Numbered from the stretch's first letter, positions 12,367 through 22,416 are shown. The stretch is 64,000 bases of DNA from Microvirga sp. 17 mud 1-3 (GCF_003151255.1 NZ_CP029481.1:310001-374000), one strand, 5' to 3'. Notes: generated by a model from the letters alone, not told the origin. A program made the numbers and translations.

Positions 12367-12981
12367 CTAGCGTGCCGCTACGGCAGCAGCGGCACCTGCC
12401 ATGACAGTGCCGGTGGTCCGGTTGAGGATCCGGATGGCCCTGGGGCTGGTGAAGAGGCGGCGGGCACGGGCCGCGAGCACGATATAGGCGCCCAGCACCA
12501 CGGCCAGAACGCTCAAGGTCGCCAGAACGAGTTCCGCATAGCCGAGGAGGTTGACCCGGGTCAGGTCGAGGATGGTCGGCAGGAGCGCCAGATAGAACAC
12601 CATGACCTTCGGGTTGCCCATGGTCACGGCGAAGCCGCCGAGGAACAGCCTGAACGGATGCTCGGCCTTGCCGTCCGCCGCTACTTCCCGGGCCGCGGCC
12701 GGGGCCGTCCAGAGCCTGTAGGCGATATAGAGCAGGTAGGCGGCGCCCGCGTATTTGATGACCAGGAAGACCTCATGGAAGGTCTGCGCCAGGGCCGCGA
12801 GGCCCACGATGGCGAAGGTCAGCCAGACCACGTCGCCGATGGCGAGCCCCGCTCCGAAGGCGGCGGCGCCCCGGGTGCCGCGGCCCAGGACCCGTGCCAC
12901 GATGGCGGCGATGCCTGGTCCCGGCGAGGCGGCCGCGATGAAGAGGGCGGTGGCGAAGACCAGGAGGCCCGTGATGTCCAT
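12367..12981 (-). CDS. LysE/RhtB family amino-acid exporter
   Basis: A 204-residue inner-membrane protein with six predicted hydrophobic helices. It begins MDITGLLVFATALFIAAASPGPG, where the SPGP motif after the first helix is typical of LysE/RhtB exporters. GAGLAIGDVVW and KYAGAAYLLYIAYRLW are further family segments. These carriers export amino acids or homoserine-lactone-like compounds using the proton gradient; the substrate cannot be told. It lies between gyrB and the CPBP protease on the same strand with gaps of 130-200 bp, so it may have its own promoter. Confidence 0.88.
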   Translation of the reverse strand: MDITGLLVFATALFIAAASPGPGIAAIVARVLGRGTRGAAAFGAGLAIGDVVWLTFAIVGLAALAQTFHEVFLVIKYAGAAYLLYIAYRLWTAPAAAREVAADGKAEHPFRLFLGGFAVTMGNPKVMVFYLALLPTILDLTRVNLLGYAELVLATLSVLAVVLGAYIVLAARARRLFTSPRAIRILNRTTGTVMAGAAAAVAAR

Positions 12982-13115
12982 GGAATGGCTCGTCAGATAC
13001 TTGGGATGGGCGCACAGCGATGATTACAACAGGAGCCCATGTCAGCGCCAGTAGACCATGCTCCAGGGTCTACGTCACGTGCTGCTCCCAAGTGCCTCGA
13101 CAGCGAGGCCTCGAG

Positions 13116-13886
13116 CTAAAGACCGAGAGCCGATAGGAGCGGTGTCGCGGTCCAGAAGATCGCATGGGTGGCCATGTGCGCCAGCATGGCATGCTCCAGG
13201 CTCCGCGAGGCGTAGAGCCAGCCATAGACGAGGCCGAGAAGCCCGTTGAGCGCGAGGGTGCGCAGGATCAGGACCTCGTCGGGAGGGCCGAGGCTCATCA
13301 GCGCCGGCAGGTGCCCGGCCGCGAAGGGAAGGGCCGCCAGGGCGATGGCGATCCAGACGAGCCCGCGGGGGCGACGGCCACGCAGGACGCGCATCCCGAG
13401 CCAGAGCAGCAGGGTCATGAGCCCGAAGCGGATCATCAGCTCCTCGGTGACGCCTCCATAGAGCAGGGCTGTGATCCGGCCCGAGAGGGGCACGTCGTCG
13501 AGGCGCGGGATATGGGTGAAGGAGCCGGGCGAGAGACGACGCAAGGTCAAGTCAGCCAAGGCCGCCACCGTGCCGGCGATCCCCGCCAGGATGAGGGCGT
13601 TAAGCCAGCCGCCGGCCGCCTCCGGCGCGGCCTTCCCGCGACTGCGGCGCAGGAGGATGGACACAAGGCCCGCCCTCTCGGCGAGAAGAACGCCGATGGC
13701 GATGGCGACCAGGACGAGGACGGTCGGCTGGATCAGCAGGATGGCCGTCAGCGCCGCGTCGGAGACGGGTGGCGCGTCCGGCAGATGCCGGATCTGCTCG
13801 ACGGCGGCGTCGAGGCCTGGGACAAGTGACAGGACGCCGACGAGCCCGAGGCCGCCCATGGCCAGAAAGGGTCGGAGGATGGTCAC
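13116..13886 (-). CDS. CPBP family intramembrane metalloprotease
   Basis: A 256-residue polytopic membrane protein of the CPBP (CAAX protease and bacteriocin-processing) family. The catalytic motifs are present: EELMIRFG (EExxxR), then AAGHLPAL and HMATHAIFW with the metal-binding or catalytic histidines. There are about seven hydrophobic segments. The start is GTG 13886, which overlaps the recF stop by 4 nt (GTGA), so the gene is translationally coupled to recF. Members of this family process prenylated or secreted peptides or act in immunity to bacteriocins. The role here is unknown. Confidence 0.85.
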   Translation of the reverse strand: MTILRPFLAMGGLGLVGVLSLVPGLDAAVEQIRHLPDAPPVSDAALTAILLIQPTVLVLVAIAIGVLLAERAGLVSILLRRSRGKAAPEAAGGWLNALILAGIAGTVAALADLTLRRLSPGSFTHIPRLDDVPLSGRITALLYGGVTEELMIRFGLMTLLLWLGMRVLRGRRPRGLVWIAIALAALPFAAGHLPALMSLGPPDEVLILRTLALNGLLGLVYGWLYASRSLEHAMLAHMATHAIFWTATPLLSALGL

Positions 13887-15043
13887 GGGGTGACCAGAGG
13901 CTCGATGCGCCCTGGCTGGACCTGCAGCACATCGGCCCGCCCCTTAAGCTCGGCGAAAAGGCCCGGATCCGCGCCGGTCATCCACACCTGCCCGCCAAGG
14001 AATTCCAGGGTGTCAAACAAACCAGCGCGGCGCTTCGGATCGAGATGGGCCGCGACCTCGTCGAGGAGGATGAAGGGCGCGATCCCGCTCATGCTGCCGA
14101 CGAGCCGCGCATGGGCGAGGACGAGGCCGATGAGCAGCGCCTTCTGCTCGCCCGTGGACGCCATGGCGGCCGGGATATCCTTCGGGCCGTGGCGGACCAG
14201 AAGGTCCGTGGCCTGGGGGCCGATCAGGGTGCGTCCCGCCGCCCGGTCGCGGGGGCGCGATTCGCGCAAGATGGCCCGGTAACGGTCCTCCGCGTCGACT
14301 GCCGGCAGGGTCGCGACCAGGGCATCGATCTCGCCCTCGAGGGTCAGTGTCGCGAACGGGAAGGGCGAGGCTTCGTCCCGGGTCGCCAGGATCAGGGCCG
14401 CGAGCCGCTCCGCGGTTTCCCGCCGGGCGGCCGCGACCGCGATGGCGAGTTCCGCCACCTCCCGCTCCAGGGCGTCGAGCCAGAGCCGGTCGTCGGGACT
14501 GTCCTCCAGCACCCGGTTGCGCGAGCGCAGGGCCCGCTCCAGGGCGTTGACGCGCGTACCGTGCTCGGCATCCACCGCCAGGACCAGCCTGTCGAGGAAG
14601 CGGCGCCGGTCGCCCGCAGGGCCCCGGAAGAGCGCATCGAGATCGGGCGTCAGCCAGACGATGCGCAGATGTTCCGCGAAAGCAGCCGGCGAGGAGGCTG
14701 GAAGGCCATCGATGCGGCAGATCCGCGAGGGACGCGTCTCCTCGTCCGGCCGGTCGAGGCCGGTGCCGAGTCGATGCTCGCCGTATGGAGTCTCCAGGGC
14801 GACCGAGATCGCGAAGGAGCCGGGCCCGCCCTGGCGGGCCATATCGGCGAGCTCCGCCCGGCGCAGGCCGCGCCCCGGCATGAACAGCGAGATGGCCTCG
14901 AGCACGTTGGTCTTGCCGGCGCCGTTCTCGCCCACCAGAGCCACCAGCGGGCGCGAGACTGCGAGTTCCAGGTTCGCATAGGTGCGGAAATCCTGGAGCG
15001 TCAGGTGCGTGATGAGGGAAGCGGCGGGGGAGGCGGGGGGCAT
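13883..15043 (-). CDS. recF: DNA replication and repair protein RecF
   Basis: A 386-residue RecF, an SMC-like ATPase that loads RecA at gaps with RecO and RecR. Walker A GENGAGKTN is at residues 38-46, the signature-like STGEQKALLIGL lies near 300, and Walker B FILLDEVAAHLD follows. The start is ATG 15043 (MPPASPAASL). The frame extends 66 codons further upstream, but those residues are arginine-rich and unlike RecF. It overlaps the CPBP gene by 4 nt. It sits between dnaN and gyrB as in many bacteria, although the ABM/P450 pair, on the other strand, has come between it and dnaN. Confidence 0.96.
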   Translation of the reverse strand: MPPASPAASLITHLTLQDFRTYANLELAVSRPLVALVGENGAGKTNVLEAISLFMPGRGLRRAELADMARQGGPGSFAISVALETPYGEHRLGTGLDRPDEETRPSRICRIDGLPASSPAAFAEHLRIVWLTPDLDALFRGPAGDRRRFLDRLVLAVDAEHGTRVNALERALRSRNRVLEDSPDDRLWLDALEREVAELAIAVAAARRETAERLAALILATRDEASPFPFATLTLEGEIDALVATLPAVDAEDRYRAILRESRPRDRAAGRTLIGPQATDLLVRHGPKDIPAAMASTGEQKALLIGLVLAHARLVGSMSGIAPFILLDEVAAHLDPKRRAGLFDTLEFLGGQVWMTGADPGLFAELKGRADVLQVQPGRIEPLVTP

Positions 15044-15227
15044 GGCGGATCCGACGCCCCTTTTCCGGGAGTCCTTCCGAAAGATCAAGCGCCGAAAGAG
15101 CAACGGCCGCCGGCGGCACCGTCGACATTTCGGCCGTGAGCGAAATGTTCGGGCGCGACGGCGGGGTCGTTTCATGGAAGGTTCGGCCAGCCAACGGGCA
15201 TGGGACCAAGGGTATGGGAGGAACCGA

Positions 15228-15581
15228 ATGATCGCCGTCATCTTCGAAGTCGAGCCGCGTGAGGGACATCGCGACGCCTACCTGGAGATTGCCGCATCGC
15301 TGCGACCAATCCTCGAAGAGATCGACGGGTTCATTTCCATCGAACGGTTCGAGAGCCTCAGCAGGCCCGGCCGAATCCTATCCCTGTCCTTCTGGCGCGA
15401 CGAGGAGGCCGTGAAAGCGTGGCGGCTTACGACCGAGCACCGCGCCGCCCAGGCCCGCGGTCGGGCGGAGATCTTCAGCGGCTACCGCCTGCGGGTCGCG
15501 GCGGTCCTGCGGGATTATGGAATGACGGAGCGCGAGCAGGTCCCGGCCGATCTACTGCCTGCGCCGGGAGCCGCATCGTGA
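15228..15581 (+). CDS. Antibiotic biosynthesis monooxygenase (ABM) family protein
   Basis: A 117-residue protein with the dimeric alpha/beta barrel ABM fold: MIAVIFEVEP, then DGFISIERFES, LSLSFWRDEEAVKAWR, and AEIFSGYRLRVAAVLRDYG. The start is ATG 15228, with GGGAGG about 5 nt upstream; the longer frame is not credible. These small cofactor-free proteins oxidise quinone-like compounds or degrade haem-like rings, but many are uncharacterised. Its stop overlaps the GTG start of the next P450 gene (GTGA), so the two are an operon. Divergent from recF, the pair sits inside the replication cluster. Confidence 0.85.
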   Translation: MIAVIFEVEPREGHRDAYLEIAASLRPILEEIDGFISIERFESLSRPGRILSLSFWRDEEAVKAWRLTTEHRAAQARGRAEIFSGYRLRVAAVLRDYGMTEREQVPADLLPAPGAAS

Positions 15582-16696
15582 CCTGTCCGCGCGATCCGGT
15601 GGCCGCTGTCATGCATCCCGACCCCTCATCGTATTATGCCCTGCTCGCGGCCCGGCAGCCCTTTTACCGGGACGAGAACCTCGGCCTCTGGGTGGCGGCG
15701 GGAGCCGGGCCCATCGCTGAAGTGCTGGCAAGCGCGGCCTGCCATGTCCGCCCGGTTCACGAGCCAGTTCCAAATGCCATCGCCGGAACGCCGGCAGGCG
15801 AAATCTTCCGGCATCTGGTTCGCATGCGCGACGATCCGAAACGGACAGCGCTCAAGGCCGCCATCGTCAAGGCTCTTGCGATGGTTGAGCCGCGGGACGC
15901 GATGGAGGTAAGCGCGACCCTCGCGGCACAGCTCGCGGCCGACCTGTCGGAGGAGAAGCCGGACCTAGCGGGTTTTGCCTTTTCGCTGCCGGTCCAGGTG
16001 GTGGCCCGGCTGCTGGGATTCCCAGACGAGGCGCTCACGGGGCTCGCTGCCTCCCTAACGTCCTTCGTGGCAGGTCTTTCGCCGCTTGCCGGGACGCAAA
16101 CGGTCGAAGCGTCCATAGAGGCCGCATCAGACCTGATGGCGGAGATGCGTGCACATCTCGCCTATGACGGACGTCACAGTGCCTTTTGCAGAACCTTGAT
16201 TGCGGAAGCCAAGAGGGCCGGATGTCACGATGCCGATGAAATCGCCGCCAATGCCATCGGCCTGATGATGCAGGCGCAGGAGGCGACGGCGGGACTGATC
16301 GGCAACGTCCTCGTTACGCTTTGTCGTGACCCGAGCCTGAGGCTTGCGGCCATGCAGGACGCAGCCGTACTTGCATCGGTCGTGCAGGAGGTCCTCTGGC
16401 GGGATCCGCCGATCCAGAACACGCGCCGATACGTCGCCCTGGAGACCGTGATCGCCGGTCAGGCGCTGAAGCCGGGGGAGGGGATTCTGGTAATCTTGGC
16501 GGCCGCTCAGCAGGATGCCGATGCATCCGGCCGAGGGATGCTGGCCTTTGGGGAAGGACGCCATGCCTGTCCGGCCCGCAACCTCGCGAGTGCGATCGCG
16601 GAGGCCGGCGTGGCGCGCCTCCTCGATCGGGATGATCTCGCGGACATGGCGCTGCCGGTCTACCGACGGTCGGTCAACGCGCGGATACCGTTCTGA
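15578..16696 (+). CDS. Cytochrome P450, atypical K-helix
   Basis: A 372-residue bacterial P450-like protein. The haem ligand loop FGEGRHACPAR places Cys at about residue 331, with the usual FGxGxHxC pattern. The K-helix reads EVLWRDPP, so the conserved ExxR arginine is replaced by Trp at 274, with Arg one position later (275). The I-helix region (QAQEATAGL) carries an acidic residue and threonine. Start GTG 15578 is chosen for its GGGAG ribosome-binding site and 4-nt overlap with the ABM gene; ATG 15611 is the alternative. It may hydroxylate a small molecule together with its partner. The substrate is unknown. Confidence 0.85.
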   Translation: MTCPRDPVAAVMHPDPSSYYALLAARQPFYRDENLGLWVAAGAGPIAEVLASAACHVRPVHEPVPNAIAGTPAGEIFRHLVRMRDDPKRTALKAAIVKALAMVEPRDAMEVSATLAAQLAADLSEEKPDLAGFAFSLPVQVVARLLGFPDEALTGLAASLTSFVAGLSPLAGTQTVEASIEAASDLMAEMRAHLAYDGRHSAFCRTLIAEAKRAGCHDADEIAANAIGLMMQAQEATAGLIGNVLVTLCRDPSLRLAAMQDAAVLASVVQEVLWRDPPIQNTRRYVALETVIAGQALKPGEGILVILAAAQQDADASGRGMLAFGEGRHACPARNLASAIAEAGVARLLDRDDLADMALPVYRRSVNARIPF

Positions 16697-16716
16697 CGGA
16701 AAGCCGAACGTGCCCC

Positions 16717-17835
16717 TCAGACGCGCATAGGCATCAGCACGTAGAGGGCGGAAGCGCCTTCCCGATCCTGCACGACCGTGGGCGAGCCGGGATCGGCCAG
16801 CTTGAAGAGGGCGGTGTCGCCGTCGAGCTGGGCCGTGATGTCCAGAAGATAGCGGGCGTTGAAGCCGATATCGATGGGCGCGGAATCGTAATCGACCTCG
16901 ATCTCTTCGGTCGCGCTGCCCGAATCCGGGTTGTTGACCGTCAGGGTCAGGCGCCCGTCGTTGAGGGCGAGCTTCACGGCCCGGCCGCGCTCGGACGAAA
17001 TGGTCGAGACCCGGTCCACGGCCTTGGCGAAATCGGCGCGTTCCACGGTCAGGAGCTTGTCGTTGCCGGCCGGGATGACCCGCTGGTAATCCGGGAAGGT
17101 GCCGTCGATCAGCTTGGAGGTCAGCACCACGCCGTCGAAGGTGAGGCGAACCTTGGCGGAGGAGAGCTCCACCGTCACGGATTCGCTACCATCCTCTACG
17201 AGCTTGACGATCTCGGCCACGGCCTTGCGCGGGATGATCACGCCGGGCATGCCCTCGGATCCCTGCGGGGCCGGCAGCTCCACGCGGGCGAGGCGGTGCC
17301 CATCCGTCGCAACCGCGCGCAGCATCGTGGCGCCGGACACATCGATGGTGTGGAGATAGATGCCGTTGAGGTAATAGCGCGTTTCCTCGGTCGAGATCGC
17401 GAACTGGGTCTTCTCGATGAGGCGCTTGAGATCGGAGGCCGCCAGGGTGAAGCGGTGCGGCAGGTCACCGGCCGCGAGGTCCGGGAAGTCGCTCTCGGGC
17501 AGGGCCTGGAGCATGAAGCGCGAGCGGCCGGAGCGGATCTGCATCTGGCCCGTGTCGCCGGGCGTCTCGAGGGAGACCTGGGCGCCGTCGGGCAGCTTAC
17601 GCACGATGTCGTAGATCACGTAGGCCGGCACCGTGGTCGAGCCCGCATCCGTGATGTCGGCGGGAATGGTCTCGGTCACCTCGATGTCGAGGTCCGTCGC
17701 CCTGAGGCGGAGCATCCCGTCCTCGCCGCGCAGGAGCACGTTGGACAGGATCGGGATGGTGTTGCGGCGCTCGACGACCCGGTGAACATGCCCGAGCGCC
17801 TTCAGCAGAGCGGCTCGTTCGACGGTAACTCTCAT
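16717..17835 (-). CDS. dnaN: DNA polymerase III beta sliding clamp
   Basis: A 372-residue beta clamp that tethers the replicative polymerase to DNA. It begins MRVTVERAALLKALGHVHRVVERRNTIP, the standard first clamp domain, and ends ALYVLMPMRV with the C-terminal M-P-M-R groove residues. The three-domain length is normal. ATG 17835 is used; the frame extends 21 codons upstream without family similarity. It lies 174 bp downstream of dnaA on the same strand, probably co-transcribed, and is convergent with the P450 gene 20 bp away. Confidence 0.98.
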   Translation of the reverse strand: MRVTVERAALLKALGHVHRVVERRNTIPILSNVLLRGEDGMLRLRATDLDIEVTETIPADITDAGSTTVPAYVIYDIVRKLPDGAQVSLETPGDTGQMQIRSGRSRFMLQALPESDFPDLAAGDLPHRFTLAASDLKRLIEKTQFAISTEETRYYLNGIYLHTIDVSGATMLRAVATDGHRLARVELPAPQGSEGMPGVIIPRKAVAEIVKLVEDGSESVTVELSSAKVRLTFDGVVLTSKLIDGTFPDYQRVIPAGNDKLLTVERADFAKAVDRVSTISSERGRAVKLALNDGRLTLTVNNPDSGSATEEIEVDYDSAPIDIGFNARYLLDITAQLDGDTALFKLADPGSPTVVQDREGASALYVLMPMRV

Positions 17836-18009
17836 AGTCCAACACCCATTCTCGTTGGAATTATTGGCCGGCCATCCGGCAGGTGGACGGAAACCCAAGG
17901 GGCGGCAAGATTGGCGAAGGTCGGCGGCAAAAGCAAGCGCCGGCCCAGCTTTCCCCAGCCCGGGGCGCCGCCGGAGCGGTGCGTATCCCCGGGGTGCCTG
18001 TTGATCTGC

Positions 18010-19524
18010 CTATTCCTGCAGCATGCGCTTGAGGAGCTCGACCTCGTCGGACAGGGCGTTGTCCTCGCCCAGCGCCTTCTCGATCTTGCGCACCGCGTGG
18101 AGCACGGTGGTGTGATCGCGTCCGCCAAAGCGGCGCCCGATCTCCGGCAGGGAGCGCAAGGTGAGCACCTTCGAGAGATACATGGCGATCTGTCGGGGCC
18201 TGACCACGGCGGCGGTGCGGCGCTCGGACAGGATGTCGGAGCGGGAGACGTTGTAGCGGGAGGCCACCAGCTTCTGGATGTCCTCGATCTTGACCCGCTT
18301 CGGCTCCCGGTTGCGCACGAGATCGCGGATCGCGACCTCGGCGGTCTCCAGGGTGATGGCCGAGCCCGTGAGGGTGGCATGGGCCAGAAGGCGGTTCACA
18401 GCGCCTTCAAGATCGCGTCCATTGGCCGTGATGGCGCGGGCCACGTAGGCGATCACGTTCGGGCTCACCTCGAAGGCCGGGTGAATGGCCCGCAGGGCCT
18501 CGATGCGGGTCGTGAGGATCGAGGCGCGCAGGGCCTCGTCCAGGCCGCCCACCTCGACCACAAGGCCGCCGGCGAGGCGGGAGCGCACGCGCTCGTCCAG
18601 GCTCTCCAGATCTGCCGGGGGGCGGTCCGCCGCGACCACGATCTGGCGGCCCGCATCGATCAGGGCATTCAGGGTATGGCCGAATTCCTGCTGAATCTGC
18701 TTGCCCTGGATGAACTGAACATCGTCGAGGATGAGCAGGTCGATGCCGCGCAGGCGCTCCTTGAAAGCCAGCGAGGTCTGAGCCTTCAGGGAGGCCACGA
18801 AGCCGTACATGAAGCGGTCGGCCGTGAGGTAGATCACCCGACGACCCTGCATCCGCACCGCATGGCCGATGGCATGAAGGAGATGGGTCTTGCCGAGGCC
18901 GACCCCCGCATGGAGATAGAGCGGATTGTAGATCGCCTGGCCGTTCTGGGCCTGGGCCACCCGGTCGGCGGCCGCATGCGCGAGGGCATTGGAACGCCCG
19001 ACGATGAAGCTCTCGAAAGTCAGGCGTGGATCGAGCGGGGCGCCGCCGAGATCGGACGCATCGCTCCGGTCGTCCGAGTGAGGTGCCGCAGCAGGCTTGG
19101 CTTCCTGGATCGCGGGCATGCCCATCGGAATCGAAGAGGGGTTGGTGCTGGCGCTCGGGCGAGGCGCCTCGGGCAGGCGCCGTGACGCTGCGCCCTCGCG
19201 GCCGGCGGTGCTGCGCACGCCGATCACCACGCGCTCCACGTTGTTCGCTTCGGTCCTGTAGAGGGTCAGGACCCGGTCGGTATAGTGGGACTCGATCCAG
19301 CTCTTCAGGAAGCGGGTCGGCACCGTCAGATAGGCGCAGCCATCGATCACTGCATCGAGTTCGAGGCGGCCGAACCAGCTGGCGAAGATGTCCTCGCCCA
19401 GCTCCGCCCGGAGCCGCCGCTTGACCCTGGCCCAAATGTCGGGCGCGCTCTGCTCTCCCGAGGCCTCGATGCCGTTCTCGTTCGGGGCCGCATAGGTGCG
19501 ATGATCCTCGCTGCGATACATCAA
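18010..19524 (-). CDS. dnaA: Chromosomal replication initiator DnaA
   Basis: A 504-residue DnaA. Domain I ([22 protein letters not shown]) is at 29-50, followed by a Ser/Pro-rich linker to about 165. The AAA+ domain has Walker [11 protein letters not shown] near 205-213, Walker [10 protein letters not shown] and sensor regions. Domain IV carries the DNA-binding signature [16 protein letters not shown]. It melts the origin as an ATP-bound oligomer. Its position upstream of dnaN, with rpsT about 770 bp beyond the start, matches the rhizobial arrangement. The upstream gap contains DnaA-box-like sequences, which suggests autoregulation or an origin. Confidence 0.98.
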   Translation of the reverse strand: MMYRSEDHRTYAAPNENGIEASGEQSAPDIWARVKRRLRAELGEDIFASWFGRLELDAVIDGCAYLTVPTRFLKSWIESHYTDRVLTLYRTEANNVERVVIGVRSTAGREGAASRRLPEAPRPSASTNPSSIPMGMPAIQEAKPAAAPHSDDRSDASDLGGAPLDPRLTFESFIVGRSNALAHAAADRVAQAQNGQAIYNPLYLHAGVGLGKTHLLHAIGHAVRMQGRRVIYLTADRFMYGFVASLKAQTSLAFKERLRGIDLLILDDVQFIQGKQIQQEFGHTLNALIDAGRQIVVAADRPPADLESLDERVRSRLAGGLVVEVGGLDEALRASILTTRIEALRAIHPAFEVSPNVIAYVARAITANGRDLEGAVNRLLAHATLTGSAITLETAEVAIRDLVRNREPKRVKIEDIQKLVASRYNVSRSDILSERRTAAVVRPRQIAMYLSKVLTLRSLPEIGRRFGGRDHTTVLHAVRKIEKALGEDNALSDEVELLKRMLQE

Positions 19525-20235
19525 AATCCCTCCAAGAGACTCCCTCCGCTGAGGCAGAGAGTCCCTACGCCATGGCCTGCCCCAATGTCAGGGACAGACT
19601 TACACCAGGTTCCTTTGAAACCCGGCGCCCCCAATACTACTAATGATTATCGTTTTACGCTTAAGTACAGATGACCAAGACAGGTCATCTTCCGACTATC
19701 CTCTCAAGGTTCTCCAAGTGGAGCCTCGAAAATGTGCAGAGCTTTCTCTTGCTTCTTAATTCCTGAAACAATGCTCCGTCCCCATTATCGAGCGCTATGA
19801 CCTTGTGACTTGAGTGGATGACTTCGCGGCGGGCCGCCGAAGTGGAATTGACCTTACACAGGGGGGTGGGGTGGGGCAATACGGCCGAGTCGGGCCACGG
19901 GCCCTCCGACAGGGCTTGCGGCACTCACAGGCCCGTCCACAGCTTTTCCGCAGACGCCATAAAGTCCTGACTCTCCAATTGATTCACAGTTCCACCACAG
20001 CTCGGCCACGGGTTCGGAAAAGAGTTTTTCCGCAATGTTGATTCAGTGGTGATTCGCGTGCCGGATCCGCCGGATTCCGATGCTTCGCGAAGCTTTGCCT
20101 GCTAAGCTATTGATGTGCGTCGTATTTTGCTGCGCGTTTCAAAGTCGGGATTGGCCGCCTGACACCCCTGGAACGGGCCCTGGAGTCAAGGGGCAATGTG
20201 GATAAGCTTGAGCTCTGCTGAGGTGCGGCGGGCAT
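19525..20235. other. Gene-free dnaA upstream region, candidate oriC
   Basis: About 700 bp with no gene between dnaA and the rpsT terminator. It contains a perfect DnaA box, TGTGGATAA (TTATCCACA on the minus strand), at 20197-20205. It also has two one-mismatch sites TTTTCCGCA at 19944-19952 and 20026-20034, and TGATTCACA at 19980-19988. The stretch 19621-19800 is AT-richer than the surroundings. This clustering beside dnaA fits an origin or a DnaA-regulated promoter. In some relatives oriC lies near hemE instead, so the origin call is tentative. Confidence 0.4.
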
Positions 20236-20264
20236 GAAAAAACCCGGCGCAAGCGCCGGGTTTC
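20236..20264 (-). terminator. Rho-independent terminator of rpsT
   Basis: Read on the minus strand, the hairpin AACCCGGCGC-ttGCGCCGGGTT is followed by TTTTTT. It sits 35 bp after the rpsT stop. It is a near-perfect 10-bp stem with a run of T, the clearest intrinsic terminator in the window. Confidence 0.9.
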
Positions 20265-20298
20265 GAAAGCCTGTTCTGAGACGGGCGGGCGGCCTGAA

Positions 20299-20565
20299 TC
20301 AGGCGCTCAGCGTCTTGATCCGCAGGGCAAGGCGGGAGACCTTCCGCGAGGCCGTGTTCTTGTGCACGATGCCCTTCTGGGCAGCGCGCATGAGCTCGGG
20401 CTCTGCGGCCCGGAGGGCGGCGACGGCCTCGGTCTGGTTGCCGGAGGAAATCGCCTCCTCGACCTTGCGGAGGAAGGTCCGCATACGGCTGCGGCGCGAA
20501 CGGTTGACCGCGGTGCGCTTCGCGATCTTGCGGGTCATCTTCTTGGCCGACACGGTGTTGGCCAT
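20299..20565 (-). CDS. rpsT: 30S ribosomal protein S20
   Basis: An 88-residue S20 that binds 16S rRNA early in 30S assembly. It is highly basic and begins [31 protein letters not shown] in style, with the expected MANTxSAKK start and the [20 protein letters not shown]-terminal segment. Length is normal. It is monocistronic, upstream of dnaA on the same strand, and ends at a strong terminator. That layout (rpsT then dnaA) is typical of this order. Confidence 0.97.
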   Translation of the reverse strand: MANTVSAKKMTRKIAKRTAVNRSRRSRMRTFLRKVEEAISSGNQTEAVAALRAAEPELMRAAQKGIVHKNTASRKVSRLALRIKTLSA

Positions 20566-20734
20566 GGCCTGTCCTCGTTCTCTAAAATCCGACGCGGGCG
20601 AGCCGGTTGTCCGGCTTGAGACGGCGGTCGGTTGATTGCATGGAAACCGGAGAGCCCGCGGGATGCGCGGGCTCGTATGGGGCGGCTTATAGCGACGGAC
20701 GGGCCGAGCGTCAACGCTTGCGGGCGTTTGCGCG

Positions 20735-21538
20735 TCAAAAAAGCGCCGGGAGCAGCCGCGAGAGCCCCTGGTGCCAGGGATTGGCGGGGTCGAGGAGAAG
20801 CTTGAGCGCCATGAGGCTCGACACCAGGACCAGGAGCGGGCGGATGATCCGAGCTCCGTGGCGGAGGGCCAGCCGGGAGCCGATCTGCGCGCCGATCAGG
20901 GAGGCGCCCGCCATCAGGAGCCCTATCGGCCAGACCACCGCGCCGGTCGCCGAATAGAGAAGAAGACTGCCGAGATTGCTGGAGAGGTTGAGCAGCTTGG
21001 TGTGGGCTGTTGCCCGCACGACCCCGTAGCCGAGGAGGGTCACGAAGGCGAGCATATAGAAGGAGCCGGCGCCGGGACCGAAGATCCCGTCATAGAAGCC
21101 CACCGCCACCGGGGCCGTCAGGCCGAACGTGGTGGCGGTCATCCGCGCATGGGCATCCTCGTTCCCGACCTTCGGCGAGAGGGCGAAGAAGAGCGCGATG
21201 GCGATGAGGAGCAGGGGGATCAGCCCGTCGAGGACGGGGCGGGGCAGGAACCTGACGCAGAGCGCGCCCGCAATGCCGCTCACGAAGGCGATCAGTGCGA
21301 AGCGCCAGGCCGAGGACCAGGCGATCATGCCCTTTCGGCCGAACGTATAGGTGGCCGAGGCGGCCGCGACGGCGCCCTGGACCTTGTTGGTCGCGATGGC
21401 CTGGGCCGGGTCGAGCCCGGCGATCAGCAGGGTCGGGACCGTGAGGAGCCCACCGCCTCCGGCAATGGAATCGACGAAGCCCGCCAGAAGCGAAACGGCG
21501 GCCAAGGCCGCCATCGTGTCGAAGTTCTCAAGAAGCAC
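20735..21538 (-). CDS. TSUP family (TauE/SafE) anion permease
   Basis: A 267-residue inner-membrane protein with about eight helices. The family repeats are visible: [22 protein letters not shown] at the N-terminal half and a second [19 protein letters not shown] half. TSUP carriers export sulfite, sulfoacetate or related organic anions. The start is GTG 21538; ATG 21514 is possible. It begins 3 bp after the enoyl-CoA hydratase stop, so the two genes are an operon. The substrate cannot be assigned from the sequence. Confidence 0.87.
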   Translation of the reverse strand: MLLENFDTMAALAAVSLLAGFVDSIAGGGGLLTVPTLLIAGLDPAQAIATNKVQGAVAAASATYTFGRKGMIAWSSAWRFALIAFVSGIAGALCVRFLPRPVLDGLIPLLLIAIALFFALSPKVGNEDAHARMTATTFGLTAPVAVGFYDGIFGPGAGSFYMLAFVTLLGYGVVRATAHTKLLNLSSNLGSLLLYSATGAVVWPIGLLMAGASLIGAQIGSRLALRHGARIIRPLLVLVSSLMALKLLLDPANPWHQGLSRLLPALF

Positions 21539-21541
21539 GGA

Positions 21542-22315
21542 TCAGCGGTCCGTGAACCGGGGGGCTCGCTTTTCGACGAAGGCGGCCATGCCCTCCTTCT
21601 GGTCGGCGGTGGCGAACATGGCGTGGAACACCCGCCGCTCGAAGCGGATGCCCTCGGCAAGCCCCATCTCGTCGGCCCGGTTGATGCTCTCCTTCGTCAT
21701 CATGACGATGGGCTGGGACATGGACGCGATGGTTTCGGCGGTCTTGAGCGCCTCGGCGAGGAGATCCGCCGTCGGCACCACGCGGGCGACGAGGCCGGAG
21801 CGCTCCGCCTCCTCGGCGCCCATCATCCGGCCCGTGAGGCACATCTCCATGGCCTTGGCCCGGCCGATGAGGCGGGTCAGGCGCTGGGTGCCGCCCATGC
21901 CGGGCATGACTCCGAGCTTGATTTCGGGCTGGCCGAACTTGGCGTTCTCGGCCGCGATGATGAAGTCGCACATCATGGCGAATTCGCAGCCGCCGCCCAG
22001 CGCGAAACCCGCCACTGCGGCGATCATGGGCTTGCGCCGGTTCGCCACCCGGTCCCAGCCGCCGAACTGATCGTCCGAATAGATCTGCGGATAGGTGAGG
22101 GACGCCATTTCCTTGATGTCGGCGCCCGCCGCGAAGGCCTTCTCGGAGCCCGTGATCACGATGCAGCCCACCTCCCGGTCGGCCTCGAAGGCATCGAGCG
22201 CCCGGTTGACCTCGCCGAGAAGGGCTGCGTTGAGAGCGTTCAGCGCCTGCGGGCGGTTGAGGGTGATGAGCCCCACCTTGCCGCGGGTCTCGACGATGAT
22301 CGTTTCATAAGCCAT
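21542..22315 (-). CDS. Enoyl-CoA hydratase/isomerase family protein
   Basis: A 257-residue crotonase-fold protein that hydrates trans-2-enoyl-CoA in fatty-acid beta-oxidation. It begins [22 protein letters not shown], has [11 protein letters not shown] (oxyanion hole), [11 protein letters not shown] and [19 protein letters not shown] with both catalytic glutamates (E of CEFAM and of QPEI region), and ends [11 protein letters not shown] 22315 is preferred over an upstream start because it follows GGAGG-like sequence and matches family length. It is followed after 3 bp by the TSUP permease. Confidence 0.94.
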   Translation of the reverse strand: MAYETIIVETRGKVGLITLNRPQALNALNAALLGEVNRALDAFEADREVGCIVITGSEKAFAAGADIKEMASLTYPQIYSDDQFGGWDRVANRRKPMIAAVAGFALGGGCEFAMMCDFIIAAENAKFGQPEIKLGVMPGMGGTQRLTRLIGRAKAMEMCLTGRMMGAEEAERSGLVARVVPTADLLAEALKTAETIASMSQPIVMMTKESINRADEMGLAEGIRFERRVFHAMFATADQKEGMAAFVEKRAPRFTDR

Positions 22316-22416
22316 GCCGTCGCCTCCTCGATGGAGGCTCACCGGTAGGCGAGGCGCAAAGGCCAGGCAAGAGAAATCCGCCGGGGGCGGAGGCTCCGCT
22401 CCCGACGCAGGCGCTC

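Noticed and set aside
17296..19185. 629-codon open frame opposite dnaN and dnaA
   Set aside because: It spans two real genes on the other strand and has low-complexity composition.
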